Assembly: GCA_910589105.1 (NCBI GenBank)
Contig: CAJUST010000023.1
Location: 1-38,461 of the forward strand
DNA length: 38,461 bases
Direction of reading: 5' to 3'
Source: an uncultured Lachnospiraceae bacterium
GTDB taxonomy: Bacteria > Bacillota > Clostridia > Lachnospirales > Lachnospiraceae
In this document: one piece after another, positions 1 to 6,572 of the stretch
Numbering within the stretch: the stretch's first letter is position 1
Layout: each line of letters opens with the position of its first letter
Translations under genes and position numbers: made by a program
The notes under the pieces: generated by a model
What the model was told of the DNA's origin: nothing
What the model saw: only the letters and a program-made list of their open reading frames with translations
Databases searched by the model: none

Positions 1-409
1 CCTTCGACTCCTTCTCATGCCAGCCCACGCCCGCCGTGTAGGTCAGTACCTCATCGCCGTTCCCGTCATACACATGGACGGCTCCGGACTGAAACTTCGC
101 CTCATACGGCTCCCCGAACAGGAGGCGCAGCCACCTCTCGTCCGCCTCCCGTATCTCCTTCATGTCCGCCATTTCCTGACTGACCTTCCCCATCAGCGCC
201 GCCCTGTCCGGCGCGACTTTGGCGACCTCGCTTTTCCGCAGGGCGAGGAACTTATTTCCCATATAGACGTTCTGCGCTGCATCCTCCCTGGCGTATTCGG
301 CTATCTTCTCCCGGAGGGAATCGGACAGCTTCCATTCCTTCCTGGATGACGCCTTTCCCGTTGTGGCGCTTTTCGCATGATGGCTTTTTGCTATTCCCTT
401 TATATCCAT
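1..409 (-). CDS. Partial leaderless protein with VAPDR motif (cluster protein A)
   Basis: The reading frame starts at the ATG at 409-407, behind an AGAGAGG ribosome site, and runs off the left edge, so only about the first 136 residues are visible. It starts MDIKGIAKSHHAKSATTGKA. The middle has EVAKVAPDRAALMGK, which lines up with the VSPDRK segment of the proteins at 1218-1823 and 3469-4138. The end has a VYDGNGDEVLTYTAGVGW segment that resembles the YDKNGEMAATYSNDGW stretch of the 1218-1823 protein. There is no signal peptide or membrane segment. I do not recognise a named family. It looks like a paralogue of the neighbouring genes and is the most distal visible member of the minus-strand run. 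Confidence 0.75.
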   Translation of the reverse strand, partial: MDIKGIAKSHHAKSATTGKASSRKEWKLSDSLREKIAEYAREDAAQNVYMGNKFLALRKSEVAKVAPDRAALMGKVSQEMADMKEIREADERWLRLLFGEPYEAKFQSGAVHVYDGNGDEVLTYTAGVGWHEKESK

Positions 410-447
410 TTTAATCGCCTCTCTCTGTTTTGCCGGAAAGTAACCAT

Positions 448-1098
448 CTATAAACACAATGCTGCTAAAAGTGAATTGTACCTCTCCGTCTCATTTTTTA
501 TATCTTCGGCGGTGACCCCATAATACAAATATATTTCCCTAAACAGCTTCTTTAACTGCTTCATGGTCTTCTTATCCCCGCTGAATGAGCCATCTATCAC
601 CTGCCAGACAGTTTCCACCCCTATCTGCATCATGCAGTTCTTAGGACACTTAATCTCATATATGTGGAAATCTACGGGGAAGATATCATCTGCAATTTCC
701 GCTGCCACCTTCTCCCACTCCTGTATCTGCTCCCAAAATGCTTTTAAAACTTCCACATCCTCCCCTTCGGGCGGCCCCAAGTCCATCAGCTCCCCAAGCA
801 AATCCGGGCGGTGGCGCATGATAAGGGATGCCTTTAAGCGCTTTCTCTGCTCAAGGTAATTATGGGACTGCTGCGAAACCTCCTCAGCGCCATATTCCCG
901 TTTCAGCATTTCCATGACTTCCTCCAGCGTATGGGAATTGGCGGTAATCCGCTTTTTTACTCTGTTCCTTTTTAATTTGCGGAAGTAATTCTGTATGCGT
1001 GTTGTCAGCTTCACCTTACCGCCTTTTCCAGCGATAAAAATACTTGTCGGCCCGTCCGACCCGCCTATAATAGATACGCTGCCCGCTCCCTTTCCCAT
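448..1098 (-). CDS. Soluble protein with N-terminal GGSDGPTSIF segment (cluster protein B)
   Basis: A 216-residue protein. The start is placed at 1098 because GAGAAGGTGTAGAT precedes that ATG; the longer frame to 1134 only reads through the leader repeat. Residues 6-20 read SVSIIGGSDGPTSIF, followed by IAGKGGK. The GGxDGPTSI signature is known from the membrane beta subunit of sodium-pumping decarboxylases (OadB/GcdB type), but the rest of this protein is charged, helical and without membrane segments, so it is not a pump subunit. A cysteine pair (KCPKNC) lies in the second half. Gene order suggests co-expression with the VSPDRK-type proteins. Function unknown; automatic annotation may wrongly call it a decarboxylase. 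Confidence 0.8.
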   Translation of the reverse strand: MGKGAGSVSIIGGSDGPTSIFIAGKGGKVKLTTRIQNYFRKLKRNRVKKRITANSHTLEEVMEMLKREYGAEEVSQQSHNYLEQRKRLKASLIMRHRPDLLGELMDLGPPEGEDVEVLKAFWEQIQEWEKVAAEIADDIFPVDFHIYEIKCPKNCMMQIGVETVWQVIDGSFSGDKKTMKQLKKLFREIYLYYGVTAEDIKNETERYNSLLAALCL

Positions 1099-1110
1099 AT
1101 CTACACCTTC

Positions 1111-1189
1111 TCTCCCTGCTCCCCGATTCCCCAATCTGCCGGAACGCCGGGGATGCCTACCCTGCCTTGTCAGGCTGTGGCTTATCGGG
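1111..1189 (-). repeat. Leader repeat, copy 1
   Basis: Read on the minus strand it begins CCCGATAAGCCACA, continues through GGCGTTCCGG, and ends with CAGATTGGGGAATCGGGG just before the ribosome site of the gene starting at 1098. CCCGAT at one end can pair with ATCGGG at the other. Related copies lie at 3441-3465, 4169-4217, 4879-4959 and 5391-5450. Confidence 0.85.
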
Positions 1190-1217
1190 TATATGAAATC
1201 GTAAAATTTATTTCCTG

Positions 1218-1823
1218 CTATGCTTTAGCATCAAAACTACTCTGTGGATTATTCACATTGGCTGCTTCTTCACCCGCCAGCGGAATGCCCCTCTTTGCAT
1301 TTCCCCATGCCTCGTTATAGATCATACACATTTCCGTCTGTCTGGAAGCCTCCGCATTAGTGGTATACATCGTCCAGCCGTCATTGGAATAAGTCGCTGC
1401 CATTTCCCCGTTCTTATCGTAAAACTCTATGTAATCGCAGTTTCCTGATGGCAGTTTCTGATATTTTACTTTCCCTTCCAGAAGCGTCGCCACAAAATCT
1501 ATCGGCTTAAGCGCATTCTGCCTATTCTTTGAAACGGCTTTCAGGCCGGAAGTGATGATCCCCTTTCTGTCTGGGGACACTTCCGATGTGTAGTTTTTCA
1601 TCAGCCTGTTAAACTCCTCGGATTTGTTCTGGAACTGCCCTTTTGCAAAATCCTCATATGCCTGTTCCCTGATCTGCTTCCGGTATTCCTCATCACTGAT
1701 GCCGCTTTTCTTCTTGGAGAAAACATATTTATCATTAAAGTCGGGCAGATGGATACCGCCTATGCTTCCTGTTCCTGAAAAATATCTGTTCTGCAATGAA
1801 CCATTGGACGAACTGACCTGCAT
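1218..1823 (-). CDS. Leaderless VSPDRK-motif protein (cluster protein C)
   Basis: A 201-residue protein; ATG at 1823 behind CGGAGGGTGAAATA. The N-terminus (MQVSSSNGSLQNRYF) is Ser/Asn-rich. A charged helical part (SDEEYRKQIREQAYEDF) leads to a central NYTSEVSPDRKGII motif, then a segment with CDYIEFYDKNGEMAATYS and a C-terminus ending SFDAKA. The gene at 3469-4138 has the same VSPDRK core and ends SFDRKA once its frameshift is repaired; the partial gene at 1-409 has a VAPDR variant. No signal peptide, membrane segment or known catalytic motif is visible. I do not know its function. The next gene upstream in the operon (1866-3410) ends 42 bases before this start. Confidence 0.8.
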   Translation of the reverse strand: MQVSSSNGSLQNRYFSGTGSIGGIHLPDFNDKYVFSKKKSGISDEEYRKQIREQAYEDFAKGQFQNKSEEFNRLMKNYTSEVSPDRKGIITSGLKAVSKNRQNALKPIDFVATLLEGKVKYQKLPSGNCDYIEFYDKNGEMAATYSNDGWTMYTTNAEASRQTEMCMIYNEAWGNAKRGIPLAGEEAANVNNPQSSFDAKA

Positions 1824-1865
1824 TATTTCACCCTCCGTAAGTCTATTATTCTGTTTCTGCCGAGC

Positions 1866-3410
1866 CTATAAAACCTTCCTGAATTGATATTTATACATAT
1901 CGGAATACATATTACCGGAGGAGTTTGGTGTAAGCCGGCCATCCAATGCGCCCATATCCACCGCAAAACCACTGTCCATAACGGAAAACGCCCCGTCCTT
2001 GAACTGGAACTGTGAAGTGAAATCAGGAATCCCTAGGTCACCGCTTATCTGAATATTCCCTATGATATTTCTCAGCGCATCCCTCATCTGCTCTGTTTTG
2101 ACATTATTCTCCGTATTGTTGATCAGGTTCGCCGCCTTCTTCGGCAGCCCGCCGATCCTTCCGTCAGGCATCCTATAAATATTTTCCAAAGAAATATCTT
2201 CTCCCGTAACGCCTTTCAGATAGCGACGCACTTCCTGTATATCCGTGGCATACCGGTATGCGCCACTGGGCAGATTCCCCACGCTGTCCGCAATCCCTAT
2301 GTAATACTGGCACATCTGGTCACCGTACTTTTCATCTATCAGTTTCTGCGCCTGTTCCCGGACGGCTCTATCCTCTATCCCCTCCACGGCCACATCCCCA
2401 CTGCTCCCAATCCTTACACGCATACCCTCTATGTCATCACGGGAAATGCCCATACCCTCCAGATTCTTCAAAAAATCTTCTGAAAAGCTGGTTTTCAGCT
2501 CTGCTTTCTGCTGTGCTTTTTCCGCATCTTTCAGGTTAGCAAAAATTTTCACATACTCCAGTTCCGCCTCGCTTAAGTCCTTCCCCTCCGCCATGTCCTG
2601 CAGCAGTTCATTCACCGTGCGCCCGCCTTTGTACTTCTTTTCTTCCGGCAGGCTGTCAAACTGCTTCTGGTGGAGTTGTTCCAACTCTTTTATATAATTT
2701 TGCTCCGTTTCCCGCAGGACTGCATTATACTTTTCAAGATATTCCCGCCAGTTTTCATCCTTCCGGCTGTATGCACCGTGGAGATTCCCATATGCTTCCC
2801 TGATGGCATCCGTCTTTTCATGCTCCTTATTTTCGGTAACATGGAAACTGATCTTGTAATAATCATCCGGGGAAACTTCCTCCCCGTTTCCGTTTTCTAC
2901 CTTGAGGCAGTATTGATTGGTATTGATATCCCAATTAGGAACGGTCAGTTTTTTTCGTCCCCCACCGTCCCACTCCGCCTTCCCTACCTGGTTACCGTAT
3001 TCATCATACAGGGTAAGGTCATAGTCACAGCCCTCCGGCATATCCAGATAGACCTCAACGCCAAAGTAATTCCGTTGAAAGTTCATAAACGGGATGGAGA
3101 AGTTATAGAAATCCATATCCTTGTCATCGCCGAGATTCCCTTTCAGGCTGCTGGTCTCATCCTTGATCAGAAAGTTCAAGTTCAGAAATGCGCTGCCTTT
3201 GTCCTTATCGGAAACCTCATAGGTGGTATTCGGCCTGCGGAAAGTATTGTTACTGCTGAGTGTACAGGTATCCTCCTGCAGTTCCATGTTCTTTCGCAGT
3301 TTCCCATTAAAAAATGCCTCTGTTTCTTTTACCGACATGAAAAATACCGGTTTATTCCTGAAAGCCGCTCCCCATGCGGAGCCATGTTCATTTACACTGT
3401 TTATTTCCAA
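1866..3410 (-). CDS. Large leaderless protein with PPC-like beta domain (cluster protein D)
   Basis: A 514-residue protein with a TTG start at 3410, supported by GGAGG seven bases upstream. About residues 70-195 look like a bacterial pre-peptidase C-terminal (PPC) type beta sandwich: FYNFSIPFM, then VEVYLDMPEGCDYDLTLYDE, and a CLKVENGNGEEVSPDDYYKI end. Residues 200-300 are charged and probably coiled coil (many Glu, Lys, Gln). The C-terminal part ends SDMYKYQFRKVL. PPC domains normally occur in exported proteases, yet there is no signal peptide, lipobox or membrane segment. It lies in the same minus-strand run as the VSPDRK-type proteins, with a short leader repeat upstream. Function unknown. 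Confidence 0.8.
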   Translation of the reverse strand: MEINSVNEHGSAWGAAFRNKPVFFMSVKETEAFFNGKLRKNMELQEDTCTLSSNNTFRRPNTTYEVSDKDKGSAFLNLNFLIKDETSSLKGNLGDDKDMDFYNFSIPFMNFQRNYFGVEVYLDMPEGCDYDLTLYDEYGNQVGKAEWDGGGRKKLTVPNWDINTNQYCLKVENGNGEEVSPDDYYKISFHVTENKEHEKTDAIREAYGNLHGAYSRKDENWREYLEKYNAVLRETEQNYIKELEQLHQKQFDSLPEEKKYKGGRTVNELLQDMAEGKDLSEAELEYVKIFANLKDAEKAQQKAELKTSFSEDFLKNLEGMGISRDDIEGMRVRIGSSGDVAVEGIEDRAVREQAQKLIDEKYGDQMCQYYIGIADSVGNLPSGAYRYATDIQEVRRYLKGVTGEDISLENIYRMPDGRIGGLPKKAANLINNTENNVKTEQMRDALRNIIGNIQISGDLGIPDFTSQFQFKDGAFSVMDSGFAVDMGALDGRLTPNSSGNMYSDMYKYQFRKVL

Positions 3411-3440
3411 TTTAAATCCTCCATTATTTCAATATTATGT

Positions 3441-3465
3441 CTCCCCTAATCTGCCGGAATGCCCC
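3441..3465 (-). repeat. Leader repeat, short copy 4
   Basis: On the minus strand it reads GGGGCATTCCGGCAGATTAG followed by GGGAGA. It keeps the core of the element (TTCCGGCAGATT) but lacks the long flanks. It lies between the stop of the 3469-4138 gene and the ribosome site of the 1866-3410 gene. Confidence 0.65.
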
Positions 3466-3468
3466 TAT

Positions 3469-4138
3469 TTATGCTTTCCTGTCAAAAGACGGCTTCTCCT
3501 CCAAGTAATCCGGCAACGCTTCCAGCTCCTCCCCTTTGCCGTTCTTTAGGGAGCGGCGCTCATTAAAGTAGATTCCGTAAAATTCCCTTTCTTTTTCCCG
3601 TTCAGCCGGAGTCCTCTCGCAAGCCCACCCGTATCCCGAACCAAGATACGTCAGCGCCTTTATGCCCTGGCAGTAAATATCCGCGCCATATCCCCCCGCT
3701 TGTCAGGATGGGGCAGGTCAGTGTTCCGCCCCCTGCCAGGGCAAATTTCTTTTTGGCAAGACTATCCGTCCTCCCGTCTGCCGCCTCCAGAAAGTCAAGC
3801 AGCGTCAGCTCCCCGCTCCCGTGGCATTTCGGATTGCCGCCCCGCCCCCTCAGCGCATTTTTAGCCTGCTGGTACAACGCCTTCCTGTCGGGCGATACGT
3901 CAGATATATATTCCGCGCACAGCCTCGCCCTCTGGCTATGGATATACTCCAATTCCTTCTTGCCCGTAGTCCCCGCAGCCCTCCGCGCCAGTTCCCTGAT
4001 CTCATCCGCAAACTCTGTCTTTGACTTACTGCTTTTCCCGGAACTTGGAATGATAGACCAGTCAGGCCCGCTGCTGCTTAGCGACATACTGTGTTTCGTA
4101 TTTACAGAATTTACCATGCCCGATATTGAAATTCCCAT
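3469..4138 (-). pseudogene. VSPDRK-motif protein gene with frameshift in a six-G run (cluster protein E)
   Basis: ATG at 4138 behind GAGGTGG. The starting frame (MGISISGMVNSVNTKHS, then AEYISDVSPDRKALYQQ) stops at 3602 after a tail unlike its relatives. Moving by one base at the run of six Gs (plus-strand C at 3692-3697) opens a second frame that continues GGYGADIYCQGIKALTY, passes ERTPAEREKEREFYGIYF and ends EEKPSFDRKA at 3469. That tail matches the relatives: SFDAKA ends the 1218-1823 protein and EGEFYRAFLEKL ends the 4234-4731 protein. So the gene is either decayed, phase-variable at the G run, or carries a base-calling error. No signal peptide. Function unknown. Confidence 0.8.
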
Positions 4139-4168
4139 GCGTCCACCTCACAATCTTTTGCCTTTATT

Positions 4169-4217
4169 TCCCCGGTTTCCCAATCTGTCTGAACGCCAAA
4201 AACATCTACTCTGCGCC
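4169..4217 (-). repeat. Leader repeat, divergent copy 5
   Basis: On the minus strand it reads GGCGCAGAGTAGATG, then GGCGTTCAGACAGATTGGGA and AACCGGGG. The GGCGCAGAG start is shared with copy 3 and the GGCGTTC...CAGATTGGG core with all long copies. It sits about 30 bases upstream of the start at 4138. Confidence 0.7.
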
Positions 4218-4233
4218 TTATTGGAGAAAACGC

Positions 4234-4731
4234 CTATAACTGCTCCAGCTTCTCCAAAAAAGCCCTGTAAAATTCCCCTTCCTTGATGCGGGCCTGCTGG
4301 ACCTCTATGCTCCTGGGCGTATATACTACGGGATGCTCCAAATCGTACAGCGCCTTTTTCGTTGCCTGGATTGCAGATTCCACTGTGCTTCCAAGGATGT
4401 CAAAATTCTCTGTTTCACCCTTAAGCTGTTTATTAAGCCGCTGCACCATCATCTGCGATATGTGGCTCATCATTCCGTTGCCCCGGATTCCCATGCCATT
4501 CGCATTTACTTCTTTCGCCGCCTCCATCCACGCATCCTTCACTTCCTGCGGGGCGTTCGGACCAACCAACCCAAAGGCTTTCTCATCCTGGTCGACTGCT
4601 TTGCCTTGCGCCACCTTTTCTTCCACCGTTTCCATGAATTCCACAGCCCTGGACTCTGCACTTCTTCCTGCCTTCCTTGCCGTGTATCCTGTCAGCGGAT
4701 ATCCCGCTGTTCCTATTCCGTTAATACTCAT
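4234..4731 (-). CDS. Leaderless GIGTAGYP protein (cluster protein F)
   Basis: A 165-residue protein. The start is set at the ATG at 4731 because GGAGGACTGAA precedes it; the open frame runs upstream through the leader region without coding sense. N-terminus MSINGIGTAGYPLTGYTARK, then an acidic helix, a central VGPNAPQEVKDAWMEAAKE segment, SHISQMMVQRLNKQL, and a C-terminus KEGEFYRAFLEKLEQL. The last part resembles the repaired C-terminus of the gene at 3469-4138 (EREFYGIYF). It is soluble and has no signal peptide. I remember similar hypothetical proteins from Lachnospiraceae but know of no function. Confidence 0.8.
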   Translation of the reverse strand: MSINGIGTAGYPLTGYTARKAGRSAESRAVEFMETVEEKVAQGKAVDQDEKAFGLVGPNAPQEVKDAWMEAAKEVNANGMGIRGNGMMSHISQMMVQRLNKQLKGETENFDILGSTVESAIQATKKALYDLEHPVVYTPRSIEVQQARIKEGEFYRAFLEKLEQL

Positions 4732-4878
4732 TTCAGTCCTCCATTTCTTTCTATGGCAGCCCCTCTGTCGGTCAGAGCCGCATCCGCTCCCATGTAATAA
4801 GTCCAAGCTGTTTATTTCTCCGCGCAAAGACACTTTATCTACGTTCCCCAACCAAATCCCATACCGACCTTCACCTCC
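4732..4878 (-). other. Gene-start remnant between leader repeat copy 2 and the 4731 gene
   Basis: After leader repeat copy 2 the minus strand has GGAGGTGAAGGTCGGT and an ATG that codes only MGFGWGT before a TAG. Its start resembles the MGKGAG start that follows copy 1. This looks like the remains of a lost gene start, leaving about 130 bases of untranslated DNA ahead of the 4731 start. Confidence 0.4.
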
Positions 4879-4959
4879 TCTCTCTGCTCCCCGATTCCCC
4901 AATCTGCCGTAACGCCAGCGATGCCTACCCCTCCCCTTGTTCGCTTGTGGCTTATCGGG
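4879..4959 (-). repeat. Leader repeat, copy 2
   Basis: On the minus strand it begins CCCGATAAGCCACA, has GGTAGGCATCGCTGGCGTTA, and ends CAGATTGGGGAATCGGGG, close to copy 1 along its whole length. Its CCCGATAA contains the stop codon of the gene at 4952-5380, so the repeat begins inside the end of that gene. Confidence 0.85.
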
Positions 4960-5380
4960 AATATTGTTTTGTAACCTGCAATATATATTGATATGCAAAT
5001 TCAATCCCATCACAAGTCAAATTTTCACACATATGTGGTGGATCATTCTCTGAAAAACCTGTAGGGCGTAGTTCAAAACATCTTAATGAGCCAAATGCTT
5101 TTTCAAAAGCAGATGCAAAACTATAACAGGCAGATACTATTTCATTTTCTGTTTTTCCCAACTCATGAAGATAAATCCCTATGAACATAAGTGTACCTTC
5201 AACTAAGCCGCACTGCGCCCTATAACCGCCTGCGCCATGCAATCCAACCGCAGACCAGATGATCTGCGGTTCAATAGCAGTTTCAAATAATTCACTCAAA
5301 CAGATGATTGCTGTCCTCGCACAATTTATATTATCATTCCAGTACAGTTCATGTACCCGATTCTTTATACATTCTTTCAT
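4952..5380 (-). CDS. C_GCAxxG_C_C family putative redox protein
   Basis: A 142-residue protein starting at the ATG at 5380 (GGGAGAGGATATATCT upstream); the longer frame to 5467 is leader sequence. Motifs fit the C_GCAxxG_C_C family: NCARTA near residue 21, then GLHGAGGYRAQCGLVEG, CYSF, a conserved SLRCFELRP, and CENLT near the end. The family is thought to be redox-active through its spaced cysteines; the reaction is not known. It shares the leader element with the unrelated proteins around it, which suggests common control. The stop codon overlaps leader repeat copy 2. Confidence 0.85.
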   Translation of the reverse strand: MKECIKNRVHELYWNDNINCARTAIICLSELFETAIEPQIIWSAVGLHGAGGYRAQCGLVEGTLMFIGIYLHELGKTENEIVSACYSFASAFEKAFGSLRCFELRPTGFSENDPPHMCENLTCDGIEFAYQYILQVTKQYSR

Positions 5381-5390
5381 AGATATATCC

Positions 5391-5450
5391 TCTCCCTGCT
5401 CCCCGATTCCCCAATCTGCCGGAACGCCAAGGATGCCTGCCCTCTGCGCC
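5391..5450 (-). repeat. Leader repeat, copy 3
   Basis: On the minus strand: GGCGCAGAGGGCAGGCATCC, then GGCGTTCCGG and CAGATTGGGGAATCGGGG, ending ten bases before the start at 5380, where it merges with the ribosome site. It lacks the CCCGATAAGCC end of copies 1 and 2. Confidence 0.8.
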
Positions 5451-5500
5451 ATATTAGTAATATGCACCTATAAACAGTCATCCCCTCCATAACCCTAAAC

Positions 5501-5525
5501 AATGTCGTCAACTTAAAACGACATT
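5501..5525 (-). terminator. Hairpin downstream of the 5537-6446 remnant
   Basis: AATGTCGT and ACGACATT form an 8-bp perfect stem with a 9-base loop. On the minus strand a short GTTT follows, so any termination would be weak. Confidence 0.4.
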
Positions 5526-5536
5526 ACCCCTATGTA

Positions 5537-5932
5537 TTACAGATTTACCCGTATGTAAAAACCATTCGTTGTTCCGTGATGTCCAGATATCCTTTTGAAG
5601 CGCCTGTCTGGACGAATGATTGACCTCATTCTCTGAATTCGGGTTATGGGTGCCGCAAGTTGCTTTTTGTAATTCAGAATGGTCAGAAGGCTTTTCACAT
5701 ATCGGGCAGTGATGCCTATAATGTAGCTTCTATTTAGCTGGCATTTATGCTTTCCACCGGTTAGTTTCTCTTCCATTTCCGCCTCGGCAGATGACTTCAT
5801 CAGCGCAGATAAGTTCGATATGAATAAAGCTGCATACAAATCCTGACGGATTGCCTGTGGATTTTTCGCCGAAAAGTCTTCTAACCGCATTTTAGTTTTA
5901 AGCCCGCCATATTTCGTTTCGATTTCCCAATC
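5537..5932 (-). mobile_element. IS4-type transposase C-terminal remnant
   Basis: Minus-strand frame with the typical C-terminal end of IS4-family DDE transposases: DWEIETKYGGLKTKMRLEDF (with the catalytic Glu region), IRQDLYAALFISNL, and NRSYIIGI. The N-terminal two thirds with both catalytic Asp residues are missing. It is fused in frame to the middle of an unrelated cluster gene at about 5932, so it is the scar of an insertion followed by deletion. No terminal inverted repeats were found. Confidence 0.75.
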
Positions 5933-6446
5933 TGCCCTTTCATATTGTGACAATGTATGCCCTGCCGCCAGACGGTCATTTTTACTCGTTTTTCGATACA
6001 GAGCCGTATAAATATCCAACCTTTTTGTTGTATCCCCCTTCCCCATACCGTTGCCCTATAGGAATTCCTTTTTCGTAAGTTCAAACATCTCATCCTGGCT
6101 ATTTTCGGGAATAGCGATAATCCGTTTCCTACTTGCGGCATTCTCCTCCGTCACAAGCAGTCCCGCAAGCCGCGTGGCCGGATCCATATAGTCGCCATCC
6201 TTATCATACTGCTTCATCAGAATTTTATTGCCTGCACATTGATGAACATCCCACTGCTTCCGGCGCGCTTTGTCATTTCCTTAACAGCCGCCTTATCCTG
6301 TGCGCTGTTCGTATCGATTCCGGCCGCTTTTAACTTCGGCCGCAGAGAACCATTTGACAAATCCGATACTCTGATCGGATTTACCGCTCCTGTATTACTT
6401 TTGGTTCCAAACATACTTTGAAACAAAAAACTGTAATCTTTGACAT
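5930..6446 (-). pseudogene. Broken cluster gene (DKDGDYMDP protein), truncated by an IS4 remnant
   Basis: The likely original start is the ATG at 6446 with AAGAAGG upstream. One base appears lost soon after it (the frame of MFGTKSNTGAVNPIRVSDLS begins beyond the ATG frame). A second one-base loss near 6219 shifts from NVQAIK into MKQYDKDGDYMDPATRLAGL. An in-frame TAG follows KKEFL near 6060. The same frame then continues through MGKGDTTKRLDIYTALYRKT and SQYERA before joining the transposase tail. DKDGDYMD resembles a Ca-binding loop, but this is tentative. It is the most damaged member of the run. Confidence 0.7.
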
Positions 6447-6530
6447 AGCATCATCCTTCTTGATAAAATTCTTTGAAATTTCCCGCATCATAAAATCTAT
6501 CGGCAGATACAGCCGCATTTCAAACCTCGA

Positions 6531-6564
6531 TTGCGCCAAATGACTATAAATTGCACGAAATAAC
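6531..6564 (-). promoter_or_regulatory. Direct repeat resembling a LytTR-type operator
   Basis: On the minus strand GTTATTTCGTGCAA (6564-6551) and GTCATTTGGCGCAA (6544-6531) match at 11 of 14 positions with a 20-base period, about two helical turns, as expected for LytTR (AgrA-like) dimers. A TTGAAA with a weak TAGATT follows downstream, ahead of the gene starting at 6446. Confidence 0.5.
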
Positions 6565-6572
6565 CATAAAAT

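Noticed and set aside
17..349. Plus-strand gene at the left edge
   Set aside because: It is the shadow of the minus-strand partial gene 1-409, which has a start site and shared motifs.
448..1134. Sodium-translocating decarboxylase beta subunit starting at 1134
   Set aside because: The protein has no membrane helices; only the short GGSDGPTSIF segment matches. The extension to 1134 lies in the leader repeat.
2670..3549. Plus-strand hydrophobic protein opposite the PPC-like gene
   Set aside because: Antisense to a gene with a proper start and domain; no ribosome site.
4732..5013. N-terminal extension of the 4234-4731 protein up to 5013
   Set aside because: It translates the leader repeat and the end of the neighbouring gene; GGAGGA sits right before the ATG at 4731.
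5381..5467. Longer start for the C_GCAxxG protein
   Set aside because: The extra residues are a translation of leader repeat copy 3; the ATG at 5380 has the ribosome site.
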